64,000 bases of DNA, taken from assembly GCA_947499725.1 (NCBI GenBank), contig CANMPK010000001.1, forward strand, positions 1,240,001-1,304,000, given 5' to 3'. The stretch comes from an uncultured Paracoccaceae bacterium (GTDB lineage: Bacteria; Pseudomonadota; Alphaproteobacteria; Rhodobacterales; Rhodobacteraceae). Shown in pieces: positions 16,580 through 26,350 of the stretch. The translations under genes were made by a program, and so were the position numbers. Each line of letters opens with the position of its first letter. Position 1 is the first letter of the stretch. The notes under the pieces were generated by a model, which saw nothing but the letters and a program-made list of their open reading frames with translations, was not told where the DNA came from and ran no database searches.

Positions 16580-17062
16580 TTAGGACCGTTTGCGCAGGTA
16601 TTCATGCATGACACACGCAGGCGCTTCGACACGAAGTTCCTTTTTGACATTTAGATGCCAATCCTTTGCGTCAAACTCAGGAAAAAAGATCTGCGCATCT
16701 GGTACGTCGATATCGACTTCGGTGATCAACAAGCGATCCGCCAAAGGCAACATCGCCTTATAAATCCCAGCGCCGCCCATTCCGTAAATCCGATGATACC
16801 CAGCATCATGCGCTGCTTTCACCGCATCTTCGACCGAGGACACTGTGATCTCCCCCAGCCCTTCTTGCGAAGACACCACAATATTTAAACGGTTTTTCAA
16901 CGGCTTAACTGGCAGGCTATCCCACGTGTTGCGCCCCATAATCATGGCGCCGCCACGGGTTTCGCGCTGGAAGAATTTCCAGTCCTCTGGCGCGCTCCAA
17001 GGGATGTCGTTGTCTTTGCCAATCGCACCACCATGGGCGCGGGCCACAATCAAAGAAATCAT
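16580..17062 (-). CDS. folA: Dihydrofolate reductase
   Basis: This 160-residue enzyme reduces dihydrofolate to tetrahydrofolate with NADPH. The N-terminal ISLIVARAHGGAIGKDNDIPW and the segment GGAMIMGRNTWDSLP fit the family, as does YGMGGAGIYKAMLP for the NADPH site. Its ATG follows the thyA stop directly (TAAATG), so it is coupled to thymidylate synthase, which makes its substrate. Confidence 0.95.
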   Translation of the reverse strand: MISLIVARAHGGAIGKDNDIPWSAPEDWKFFQRETRGGAMIMGRNTWDSLPVKPLKNRLNIVVSSQEGLGEITVSSVEDAVKAAHDAGYHRIYGMGGAGIYKAMLPLADRLLITEVDIDVPDAQIFFPEFDAKDWHLNVKKELRVEAPACVMHEYLRKRS

Positions 17063-17896
17063 TTAAACAGCCACCGGTGCTTTGATGATCGGATCAGGAT
17101 CGTAGTTTAGAATTTCAAAATCATCGAAGGTGAAATCAAAGATCGAGCTGACCTGACGCTTGATCTTGAGCTGCGGCAGCGCCTTTGGCGTGCGCGACAG
17201 TTGGGTTTCCACCTGCTCCATATGGTTGGAATAGATATGCGCATCGCCAATCGTATGCACAAAATCACCTGGTTCATAGCCAGTCACATGCGCCAGCATC
17301 ACCTGCAGCAAGGCATAGCTGGCAATGTTAAACGGCACGCCCAAGAACATATCCGCCGAGCGTTGATACAGCTGCAAATGCAGCTTGCCGCCCAAAATTT
17401 TCACCTGCCACAAAGTATGACACGGCGGCAGCGCCATATCCGGTACATCTGCGGGGTTCCAAGCAGACACAATCAAACGGCGGCTATCCGGTGAGGTTTT
17501 GATCATCTCCACCAGATTTTCGATTTGATCGACCGTGTTTTTGCGAAACAGCTGCTCTTCGCCTTCCGGCGTTTCTACGGGATCAAGCGCAGGGAAGCGG
17601 CGCCATTGGTGTCCATAGACGGGACCCAGATCGCCGTTTTCATCAGCCCACTCGTCCCAAATGCTCACGCCGTTTTCTTGCAGATACCGGATATTGGTAT
17701 CGCCGCTCACGAACCACAGCAGTTCATGAATGATAGATCGCAGATGCAGTTTCTTGGTGGTCACCAAAGGAAAGCCATCCGCCAGCGAATAGCGACATTG
17801 CATCCCGAAATACGAGGTTGTTCCTGTTCCGGTGCGATCCGTCGTCGTCTCACCCTGATCCAGAATAAGCTGAAGTGCGTCGTGATATTGCTGCAA
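17063..17896 (-). CDS. thyA: Thymidylate synthase
   Basis: This 277-residue enzyme methylates dUMP using methylene-tetrahydrofolate. The active-site region is [11 protein letters not shown] with nucleophile Cys159, and the phosphate-binding Arg residues lie in [12 protein letters not shown]. An insert of about 15 residues near position 105-120 makes it longer than the E. coli form (264), as in many alphaproteobacteria. No ATG is available upstream; the best start is TTG at 17896 with GGGGG 5 nt before it, giving the normal N-terminus (M)QQYHDAL. Confidence 0.95.
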   Translation of the reverse strand: MQQYHDALQLILDQGETTTDRTGTGTTSYFGMQCRYSLADGFPLVTTKKLHLRSIIHELLWFVSGDTNIRYLQENGVSIWDEWADENGDLGPVYGHQWRRFPALDPVETPEGEEQLFRKNTVDQIENLVEMIKTSPDSRRLIVSAWNPADVPDMALPPCHTLWQVKILGGKLHLQLYQRSADMFLGVPFNIASYALLQVMLAHVTGYEPGDFVHTIGDAHIYSNHMEQVETQLSRTPKALPQLKIKRQVSSIFDFTFDDFEILNYDPDPIIKAPVAV

Positions 17897-18071
17897 CGTT
17901 GCCCCCGTCCGGCTAAAAGCAAAAGCGTAGAGTCATTTGATAGCGGATCACGTCGCGAGGCGCTATATCTCGTGTCACATTTTTTTCATGCCACAAGATA
18001 AACTCTCATGATAGTTTCTCTCGACAAGCCTTCGGCGCAGTCTAAACTGCCCCCAAACAGGAGAGCCCCTT

Positions 18072-18500
18072 ATGAAAGTAACCTATTTGCACACGATGGT
18101 GCGTGTTGCGGACCTTGAAAAATCCATTGCCTTTTTTGAATTGATTGGCCTGAAAGAAATCCGCCGCAAAGATCACGAAGGGGGTCGGTTCACTTTGGTT
18201 TTCATGGCCCCTGAAGGCCAAGAAGATTGCCCGGTCGAGCTAACCTACAACTGGGATGGCGACGACGGCCTCCCAAGTGACAGCCGCCACTTTGGCCATT
18301 TGGCCTATCGCGTCGGCAATATCTACGAGATGTGCCAACGTCTGATGGACAATGGCGTCACCATCAATCGCCCGCCGCGCGATGGGCATATGGCTTTTGT
18401 ACGCTCACCAGACAATATCTCGATCGAGCTCTTGCAAGAAGGGGAACACCTTGCCCCAGCAGAGCCTTGGGCCAGCATGGAAAACACCGGTCACTGGTAA
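18072..18500 (+). CDS. gloA: Lactoylglutathione lyase (glyoxalase I)
   Basis: This 142-residue enzyme converts the methylglyoxal-glutathione hemithioacetal to lactoylglutathione. The four metal ligands are visible as His7 (YLHTMVRV), Glu in VELTYNW, His in FGHLAYRV and Glu in ISIELLQEG. AGGAG lies upstream of the ATG. It is transcribed divergently from thyA and convergently to the MarR gene. The C-terminal end is slightly longer than the E. coli enzyme. Confidence 0.93.
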   Translation: MKVTYLHTMVRVADLEKSIAFFELIGLKEIRRKDHEGGRFTLVFMAPEGQEDCPVELTYNWDGDDGLPSDSRHFGHLAYRVGNIYEMCQRLMDNGVTINRPPRDGHMAFVRSPDNISIELLQEGEHLAPAEPWASMENTGHW

Positions 18501-18510
18501 GACAATTCAT

Positions 18511-18541
18511 CAGATCCGCTAATAGATATAGCGGATCTGAT
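18511..18541. terminator. Twelve-bp inverted repeat at the gloA / MarR convergence
   Basis: TCAGATCCGCTA (18511-18522) pairs perfectly with TAGCGGATCTGA (18530-18541). It overlaps the last codons of the MarR gene. There is no T-run, so it may act as a weak bidirectional terminator or mRNA 3'-end stabiliser. Confidence 0.5.
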
Positions 18542-19016
18542 CGCTCCAATACCGCTCAACCCGTTTGAGCGAGGATGTAATATCCTCCAGCCCCTCGTGG
18601 CCCAGCACGCCCTTTTCCACCAAACCATCCGCATGGCGTTCAAACAGTGTGGCCACCACATCCCGAATGCCCCGCCCTTTTTCTGTCAGGCGCACCCGTA
18701 CTGACCGGCGGTCAATCTCGCAGCGTTCATGGTGCATATAACCGGTTTCCACCAGTTTCTTCAGGTTATAGCTCACGTTGCTGCCTTGGTAATATCCGCG
18801 CGTCTTTAGTTCGCCCGCCGTGACCTCATTGTCGCCCACGTTAAACAACAACAGCGCCTGCACCGCGTTGATCTCCAACACGCCGACGCGTTCAAATTCA
18901 TCCTTGATCACATCCAGCAACAGTCGATGCAGACGTTCCACAAGCGCCAGGGCATCCAAATAGCCAGTCATAAAGCCGCGGTCCCCCGCCAAGCCCATAG
19001 AATGATGCATACTCAT
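18519..19016 (-). CDS. MarR-family winged-helix regulator (LdtR-like)
   Basis: This 165-residue protein has a MarR-type winged helix: EINAVQALLLFNVGD, the recognition region TRGYYQGSNVSYNLKKLVETGY, and the wing ERCEIDRRSVRVRLTEKG. The GYYQGSNVSYNLKKL helix is characteristic of the LdtR group of alphaproteobacteria, which controls cell-envelope and stress genes. I chose the ATG at 19016, preceded by GGAG at 6 nt; another ATG lies at 19028. A TTAGGT-N5-ACCTAA palindrome 61 bp upstream could be its own operator. Confidence 0.82.
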   Translation of the reverse strand: MSMHHSMGLAGDRGFMTGYLDALALVERLHRLLLDVIKDEFERVGVLEINAVQALLLFNVGDNEVTAGELKTRGYYQGSNVSYNLKKLVETGYMHHERCEIDRRSVRVRLTEKGRGIRDVVATLFERHADGLVEKGVLGHEGLEDITSSLKRVERYWSDQIRYIY

Positions 19017-19076
19017 ATCAGTCTCCATCTCGGTACAGAGAGGACACTGACGGCTATTGAAGAATAATCCGTTAAA

Positions 19077-19093
19077 TTAGGTGGCTTACCTAA
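19077..19093 (-). promoter_or_regulatory. Candidate operator of the MarR regulator
   Basis: TTAGGTGGCTTACCTAA is a perfect 6-5-6 inverted repeat, of a size that fits a MarR dimer, in the gap between sdhE and the MarR gene. Autoregulation is inference. Confidence 0.45.
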
Positions 19094-19101
19094 AATGCTG
19101 A

Positions 19102-19365
19102 CTATTTGCTGGCTTGGGTAAAGGCCGCGATGGTTGCGATCAGGGCCGCAAACTTCTCTGGCGCATCCGCTTGACCACTGACCCATTGATACAGATCTTG
19201 GTCATTCTCGTGCAGCAAAGCATCATATAAATCCAATGCCGCTGCATCCATATCAGCCAGATTTTCATCCGCATAATGGCTCAGGATGATATCCATTTCC
19301 TTGATCCCACGACGCATAGACCGCATCTTCATACGCTTCAAACGGTGTTCATAAGTCTCGGTCAT
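19102..19365 (-). CDS. sdhE: FAD assembly factor SdhE
   Basis: This 87-residue protein helps attach FAD to the flavoprotein subunit of succinate dehydrogenase. It has the family signature MRSMRRGIKEMD (RGxxE) and the helical pattern LYDALLHENDQDLYQWVSG. The ATG at 19365 is preceded by GAAAGG at 6 nt. It lies upstream of the MarR gene on the same strand with an 85-nt gap. The mitochondrial homologue is SDHAF2. Confidence 0.9.
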   Translation of the reverse strand: MTETYEHRLKRMKMRSMRRGIKEMDIILSHYADENLADMDAAALDLYDALLHENDQDLYQWVSGQADAPEKFAALIATIAAFTQASK

Positions 19366-19505
19366 GGCGGGCCTTTCGGGCATCTAGCATTGCGAAGTGC
19401 AAATATCGGTCTAACCCAGCTAGGGCAACCCATATCTCTCAGCCATGTTGGCGCTTGAACGCCCTTGGCTGCCGTCCTAAGACTTGCACAATCGTTCTTT
19501 CATAA

Positions 19506-20720
<1,215 letters not shown>

Positions 20721-20732
20721 TCAGGGGATGAC

Positions 20733-21143
20733 ATGGCTGTAGATCTGCCGAACTATTTCTTCCGAACCCGCGATGCGGGGGCCGCTGTGTTTCGTGTGGA
20801 TACGGCGAACCGTCATCGCCGGATCGAGATGGAGCAGATCGCTACAATCGTCATGCGCACCGGCGAGGTCCGCGCGCATGGCGATCGCAAACTCTCAGGC
20901 GAAGACAAAGAAGCGATCAAAACTTGGATTGCTGACCGCGAAGAAACCCTTGAATGGCGCAAGATGGACGACATCCTGCGCCATATCGACCAGCTTCACC
21001 ACACCGCCCATTGGGTGCAAAGCACCGCAACGGACGAGCAATTGGACATGGTGACAGACACGCTTTTGATGGCGATGCACGATCTGCGCACCGTGCTCGT
21101 GCGTAAAAAAGCGGAACGTGTTTTGGATGAGGGTAAAAACTAA
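20733..21143 (+). CDS. Conserved hypothetical protein downstream of aspC
   Basis: This 136-residue soluble protein is charged and mostly helical. An N-terminal segment LPNYFFRTRDAGAAVFRVD is followed by basic and acidic helices, including HIDQLHHTAHWVQS and a C-terminal VRKKAERVLDEGKN. There is no signal peptide or membrane segment. AGGGGATG lies upstream of the start, 12 nt after aspC. I do not recognise a family. The coupling with aspC suggests co-expression only. Confidence 0.65.
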   Translation: MAVDLPNYFFRTRDAGAAVFRVDTANRHRRIEMEQIATIVMRTGEVRAHGDRKLSGEDKEAIKTWIADREETLEWRKMDDILRHIDQLHHTAHWVQSTATDEQLDMVTDTLLMAMHDLRTVLVRKKAERVLDEGKN

Positions 21144-21232
21144 ACTCACCAGTTCAGTTTCCCCTTGAATTGCCCCACGACCCGACCAATATGAAAGCCA
21201 ACCCCGTGTTGGCTTTTGGATTGGATTTTCTA

Positions 21233-21613
21233 ATGTACACCGCAAAACTGTGGCAACGCGCAGAGGGCGCATTCCTTTTGGCGCTCGGCTTCTGCCTTTA
21301 CGCCTATCACGGCGCCTCCTTTAGCTGGTGGGCCGCTGTTCTGATATTCCTCGCACCAGACCTCACCTTCGCGGGCTACCTGCTTGGCCCCAAACGCGGC
21401 GCCATCGCCTATAACCTGCTGCACACCTATGCCTTTGGCGCGGTTATTCTGTGTATTGGCTACGGGCTGGCCAATCCGCTGATCATCAGCCTTGGCGCCC
21501 TCTGGCTGGCACACTCTGGCTTTGACCGCGTGTTGGGCTACGGCCTGAAATCCCCAGAAGGATTTGAGATCACCCACCTTGGCAAGATCGGCAAATCCAA
21601 AGCGGCGGATTAA
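21233..21613 (+). CDS. DUF4260 membrane protein
   Basis: This protein of about 126 residues has four predicted membrane segments and the DUF4260 pattern: LWQRAEGAFLL, FLAPDLTFAGYLLGPKRGAIAYNLLHTY and the end GFDRVLGYGLKSPEGFEITHLG. Function is unknown. The start is uncertain: the ATG at 21233 gives a normal family N-terminus, but an in-frame ATG lies at 21191. Its TAA shares four bases with the stop of the convergent MATE gene. Confidence 0.75.
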   Translation: MYTAKLWQRAEGAFLLALGFCLYAYHGASFSWWAAVLIFLAPDLTFAGYLLGPKRGAIAYNLLHTYAFGAVILCIGYGLANPLIISLGALWLAHSGFDRVLGYGLKSPEGFEITHLGKIGKSKAAD

Positions 21614-22983
21614 ACGCTCGCGAACTTTGCGCGCAGATCCGGCATCTGGCCCCGCCAGAACCGGATCATCAGCAACACCGCCGCCACAGCGAGCCCCAGC
21701 CCAAGGCCGAACCACACGCCAAGGCCGCCCCACCCAAAGACAAACCCCGCCACATAACTGGCCGGCACGCCCACGCACCAATAGCTGATCGTGCCCATAA
21801 TCATCGGGCCTTTGGTGTCTTGAATGCCGCGCAACAAGCCCAAGCCAAGCGCCTGCGCCCCGTCCACAAACTGGAACAGCGCCGCCGCGATCAACAACAG
21901 CGCACCATATTCAATAATAGCGTCAAAATTCGGATCCGTCTGATCAAGGAACAAGGCCACCAGCAGCTCTGGAATGGTCAGGAACACTATGATCGAGAAG
22001 ATCGCAAAGCTTAGGCTGACCCAAATCGCCATACGCGCGCCCTTGGCCAGATGCTCTGCATCTTTGCGCCCCAGCGCATTGCCCGCACGAATGGTCGCCG
22101 CATTGCTGAGGCCCAGATGCACCATGAACATCAGCCCCGCCAAATGCAGCGCAATCCCATGCGCCGCCAGTTCAATCGTGCCAAGCCACCCCATCATCAC
22201 TGTGCCCGCTGCAAACAAAGCCACCTCGGCCACCGTGGTAAAGCCAATCGGCATGCCCAAACGGAACACGGCACCGCCAGCCGCCCAATCCATACGCCAC
22301 ATGCGCGCAAACAGCCCCTGCTGCGGCGCCCAGCCAAAGACGTAAACCAACACGCCAATCAGCATCACCACCTGCACAACAAGCGAGGCCACTGCCGCCC
22401 CCGTCATACCAAGCTCAGGCGCGCCCCAATTGCCGAAGATCAACGCATAGTTCACCACAGCATTCGCCGCGGCGGCGACAACCGTCACCCAAAACACGAT
22501 CCGCGTGCGCTCAAGTGCGGCCAAATAGCTTTTCAGCACCATCACCACCAAGCCCGGCACAAGGCCCAGCCCTGCCAAACGCACGTAATCCTGCGCCGCA
22601 TAGGCAATCTCTGGCACCTGCCCTGCCAAGATCAGCAAAGGCCCCGAGAACCAAAAGACCGGATAAATCAGGATCCCATAAATCACCGACAGCCAAATCC
22701 CCATGCGCGTGGTCCGACGGATCGACACCTCATCCTCCTGCGCCGCAAATTCCGCCACCATCGGCATCACAGCCAAACCAAAACCCGCCCCCAGAATGAA
22801 GATCAGGAAGATCAGCGTTGACCCCAAAACCACCGCGGCCAGCGCCTCGACCGAATACCAGCCCAGCATGATCGTATCGGTCAAACCAACCGCAAACTGC
22901 GCCACATGCCCGCCGACAAGCGGCAGGCCCAAGGTGAATAAGGCACCCAAATGCCCGCGATATGTCATGTCGGATTGTGTCAT
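21610..22983 (-). CDS. MATE-family multidrug/cation antiporter (NorM-like)
   Basis: This 457-residue inner-membrane protein has about 12 membrane segments in two homologous halves. The N-terminal half carries LGLPLVGGHVAQFAVGLTDTIMLGW and the second half LGMPIGFTTVAEVALFAAGTVMMGWLG. Such pumps export cationic compounds using a Na+ or H+ gradient. The start at 22983 gives a normal N-terminus, though no strong ribosome site is visible. A second, distant MATE protein is at 40619-41938. Confidence 0.9.
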   Translation of the reverse strand: MTQSDMTYRGHLGALFTLGLPLVGGHVAQFAVGLTDTIMLGWYSVEALAAVVLGSTLIFLIFILGAGFGLAVMPMVAEFAAQEDEVSIRRTTRMGIWLSVIYGILIYPVFWFSGPLLILAGQVPEIAYAAQDYVRLAGLGLVPGLVVMVLKSYLAALERTRIVFWVTVVAAAANAVVNYALIFGNWGAPELGMTGAAVASLVVQVVMLIGVLVYVFGWAPQQGLFARMWRMDWAAGGAVFRLGMPIGFTTVAEVALFAAGTVMMGWLGTIELAAHGIALHLAGLMFMVHLGLSNAATIRAGNALGRKDAEHLAKGARMAIWVSLSFAIFSIIVFLTIPELLVALFLDQTDPNFDAIIEYGALLLIAAALFQFVDGAQALGLGLLRGIQDTKGPMIMGTISYWCVGVPASYVAGFVFGWGGLGVWFGLGLGLAVAAVLLMIRFWRGQMPDLRAKFASV

Positions 22984-23132
22984 GACGCAATGCTTATCAG
23001 GTTCCCAATCCCCCACAAGCGCCATCTGACCAAAGGATCAAAAACCAGAAAACCCGCATAGGTTGAAAATGCAAAAAATGCTGGACGATCCTTTGCAACT
23101 TAGCCAGACTTAACAGACAGATAGGAGCAGCG

Positions 23133-23780
23133 ATGAGCGATGCATTTGCAAACTTGGTGCCCGATACGCGCAGTTTCCTAAGCGAGCTGGCGCTCCACAA
23201 CACGCGCGACTGGTTCCAAGACAACAAAGACTGGTACGATCACGAGCTGAAACGCCCAGCGGAACTATTGCTCGAACACATGGTGCCGGTGCTCCATAAA
23301 ATGACCGACAAACAGGTCACCACCAAGCTCTTCCGCCCACACCGCGATGTGCGTTTCTCCAAAGACAAAACACCCTATCACCAACACCTGCATATGGCGT
23401 GGACAACCCATAGCCCGGGCCGTCAATCCATCGGTTGGTTCTTTGGCATCAGCCCAGAGTATATCTCGATTGGCGCAGGAATGATGGCATTTGAAAAAGA
23501 CAGTATGATCCACTGGCGCAACACCATTGATGGCCCAAACGGGGTGGATGTGGTCGACACGCTGATCGACCTGAAAGCGCAAGGCTTCCGCGTGGACGAA
23601 CCAGAGCTCAAACGCGTTCCCGCGCCCTACAGCAAAGACCACCCACGCCATATCCTGCTACGCCGCAAATCGCTCACCGTTTGGCGCGACTTCGATGAAA
23701 TGCCCGATCCGGTCGAGACTCTGCGCAGCACCTTCAAAACATTGATGCCAATCGCAAAGCTCTTGCGTCAGATCAGCTAG
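23133..23780 (+). CDS. DUF2461 family protein
   Basis: This 215-residue soluble protein fits DUF2461 (TIGR02453): FLSELALHNTRDWFQDNKDWYD at the start, KLFRPHRDVRFSKDKTPY in the middle and YISIGAGMMAFEKDSM after it. The family's function is unknown. AGGAG precedes the ATG. The last 8 nt overlap the convergent decarboxylase gene. Confidence 0.85.
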   Translation: MSDAFANLVPDTRSFLSELALHNTRDWFQDNKDWYDHELKRPAELLLEHMVPVLHKMTDKQVTTKLFRPHRDVRFSKDKTPYHQHLHMAWTTHSPGRQSIGWFFGISPEYISIGAGMMAFEKDSMIHWRNTIDGPNGVDVVDTLIDLKAQGFRVDEPELKRVPAPYSKDHPRHILLRRKSLTVWRDFDEMPDPVETLRSTFKTLMPIAKLLRQIS

Positions 23781-25191
23781 CCGCCAATCGCGCCACCGCC
23801 TGAACCGCTTGGCGCACGTCTTCTTCGGTGCTGCGATGGTTCACGATTGCCGCACGCAGCACTTCCACCCCATCCACCATGGTCGTTGAAAACACCGCTT
23901 CGCCGCTTTCCTGCAAGGTGATCGCGATTTCTGTGTTCAGTGCAGATTGTTCCTCTGCGGGCAAAGACCCATTCGCCGAGAACACGCAAACATTCGAAAC
24001 AGGATCACGCGACAAAGCCATCGCATTATGACGAGACACTTCGTCTGCCATCACCTTGGCCAAGGTGCAGTTATACGTGATCGCTTCGCCAAAAGCCTCT
24101 GGCCCAAAGCTTTCCAATGCCATCCAAACCTTCAAGGCTCGGTTGCCGCGCGACAGGTCAACGCCATAGTCACAGAACCAAGGATCGCCACTGGCCACGC
24201 CACGCGTGCTGCCCTTTAGGTACGCCGGACGCGCCGCAAAGGCCGCACGATGCTCACCCTCATTGCGCACCAAAGCCACGCCGCAATCGTATCCCACATA
24301 CATCCACTTGTGGTAATCCAGCGCAATGGAATCCGCGCGGCCAATGCCGTCACTCAAGCTGCGATAAGGTTCATCCGCAATACGTGTCCACGCGCCAAAA
24401 GCCCCATCCACATGCAACCAAAGCCCTTCGGCTTCAGCCACATCCGCCAAAGCATTCAAGTCGTCAAACAGACCCAGATCCACAGATCCCGCTGTCCCCA
24501 CAATCAAGAACGGCTGTTTGCCAGCGGCACGGTCCTCGGCAATCATCGCTGTCAAAGCCTGCGGGTCAATTTTGCCATCCACCAGCGGCACAAAGCGCAG
24601 GTTGTCAGACCCAATGCCCAACAGCTCAACCGCCTTACGCGTGGCATTATGCACACCTTGCCCAGCATAACAGATCAGCTGCGCATCGCCCTGCCCTGCG
24701 GTACGAGACGCCGCCCCCAAAGCCCGCACACGCGCCGCCGCAAAACACACCACTGTCGCCTGCGACGTGCCGGTGACCAACACGCCCGAGGCGCTCTCTG
24801 GCATGCCCATCTGCTGGCGCGTCCAATCCAGAACGGCACGTTCCATATAGTTGCTGCCGTGATTGCGCCCGCCTGCGTTAGAGTTCATCACCGCTGTGAC
24901 CAAACCCGCCGTCAGGTCTGTCGCAAGACCAGAGCCCTGCACCCAGCCCCAAAACCGTGGATGCGTGCCGCCAGAATGATAAGGCATCACCTCATCACGC
25001 AGCCGCGCCATCACATCGCCGCCTTGGCCAATCGCATAGGTCTCTTGCAAATCTTCAGGAACAGGCTGCCAAGGATGATCTCCCGCATTTTGCATACGAT
25101 CGATACAGTCCTCTAGAAGCGCATGCGCGTCTTTTCGAAACTCATCCCAATCCTTTGGATCAAGAGTTGGATTGCCTTTTGTGTCGCCCAC
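23773..25191 (-). CDS. Group II PLP-dependent amino-acid decarboxylase
   Basis: This 472-residue PLP enzyme resembles aromatic-L-amino-acid and tyrosine decarboxylases. HPRFWGWV and NSNAGGRNHGSNYMERAVLDW form the N-terminal substrate region, GTSQATVVCFAAAR is the phosphate-binding part, LHVDGAFGAW holds the cofactor Asp, and LDYHKWMYVGYDCG supplies the Schiff-base Lys295. Substrate is not clear; aromatic amino acids are possible. It stands alone and overlaps the convergent DUF2461 gene. Confidence 0.85.
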   Translation of the reverse strand: MGDTKGNPTLDPKDWDEFRKDAHALLEDCIDRMQNAGDHPWQPVPEDLQETYAIGQGGDVMARLRDEVMPYHSGGTHPRFWGWVQGSGLATDLTAGLVTAVMNSNAGGRNHGSNYMERAVLDWTRQQMGMPESASGVLVTGTSQATVVCFAAARVRALGAASRTAGQGDAQLICYAGQGVHNATRKAVELLGIGSDNLRFVPLVDGKIDPQALTAMIAEDRAAGKQPFLIVGTAGSVDLGLFDDLNALADVAEAEGLWLHVDGAFGAWTRIADEPYRSLSDGIGRADSIALDYHKWMYVGYDCGVALVRNEGEHRAAFAARPAYLKGSTRGVASGDPWFCDYGVDLSRGNRALKVWMALESFGPEAFGEAITYNCTLAKVMADEVSRHNAMALSRDPVSNVCVFSANGSLPAEEQSALNTEIAITLQESGEAVFSTTMVDGVEVLRAAIVNHRSTEEDVRQAVQAVARLAAS

Positions 25192-25304
25192 TGTTCTGGC
25201 TCCCGCTAATACCTTGGGCCGTTATGTAGCGAATAAAAACAGTGAAACACAGTCCGAAAGCAAAGACGTTACGAAACCAATGTCTAGCTTTCAAAAAGCA
25301 AAAC

Positions 25305-26117
25305 TTATTGCAGCGCCATACTGTGCGGAATTTCCATCAGAGGTGTGATCGGCCCATGGCCCTGAAGCGGCTCAAAGGCCTCTTTCAGCGTGAAAATCTG
25401 ATGTGCCAACACAGGATCTGTATTCGGCAAATCCAACCGCATGAAATCGGATCGACGATACTGCACCGATAAGATCGGCCAATCCTCTTCGTAATCCGCA
25501 TCCAGCGCAGGGTTATGCCCGATCGATGAAACGACAACCTCATCCGCGGGGATAAGGCGCAAAATATCAGAGGCCACTTTCAAAGACGCGCTGTTCACAT
25601 AAGAGCGATACAGTTTCAGCATCTTATCGCGCGGCATCTTCGTTTCGGTCAGCTTGCCGCTTGGCATGTATTTAAACTGAAAGTCCGGCACGATCCCCTG
25701 ATCATGCAGGGTCAGCACCGCATGCACCACGCCCCCAAAAACGGAAAAGCCCAAGCCGCGCCCCAGCTTATGGATCTGCGTCAAGGTTTGTTCTTTCTTC
25801 AGGATCGCCAGCATCATGCCGTCATCCTTGGCCATCACCTTCTGACACATCTGCTGTTCTTGCTGCCAAGCCTGCACATTGCCATTGAACGGCGGCTGAT
25901 CCGGCCGACGTGCCGCAACGCTTGCCCAATCAATTGGGTCAATCAGCGCGTGATGCAGCCCTGTGATATGTTCGATATAGCTCTCAAGCTCGTTCAAATC
26001 CTGCGCATTTGAACGCTCAAGTGCCCGTTTCTCGCGGTCTTTTTCATTCCGCTCGTTTTCGCGGTCTGCTGGTCGCTGTGTGCGCCCCAGTGCCTCGGCG
26101 GAGTTGGCCCATGCCAT
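25305..26117 (-). CDS. Hypothetical protein with an N-terminal charged helix
   Basis: This 270-residue soluble protein begins with a strongly charged, coiled-coil-like region (about 10-45, RPADRENERNEKDREKRALE). A helical part follows (HITGLHHALIDPIDWASV), then a second half with KMLKLYRSYVNSASLKVASDIL and a hydrophobic strand EVVVSSIGHN. GGGGAG lies 4-6 nt before the ATG at 26117. There is no signal peptide. I do not recognise a family; the neighbours do not suggest a function. Confidence 0.65.
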   Translation of the reverse strand: MAWANSAEALGRTQRPADRENERNEKDREKRALERSNAQDLNELESYIEHITGLHHALIDPIDWASVAARRPDQPPFNGNVQAWQQEQQMCQKVMAKDDGMMLAILKKEQTLTQIHKLGRGLGFSVFGGVVHAVLTLHDQGIVPDFQFKYMPSGKLTETKMPRDKMLKLYRSYVNSASLKVASDILRLIPADEVVVSSIGHNPALDADYEEDWPILSVQYRRSDFMRLDLPNTDPVLAHQIFTLKEAFEPLQGHGPITPLMEIPHSMALQ

Positions 26118-26350
26118 GACGCTCTCCCCATAGATGTATTCTGCCCTTCCAAACAGCCTAAAGCGCGAGAATCCCCCGACGCAACCCAAAAGCGCCTTTT
26201 TTACAAAGCTGTCATTTACCCCGCATTAACCAAACCAACCGCCCAAAGCCCCCTCTCCAACAAAGCATTCTGACAATTCCAAGCCCCAGCCCTTGCTCAA
26301 GTAGGGTTGCGGTGGAATAATGATCTCAACCAAAATCAAAAGAGCAGCGC

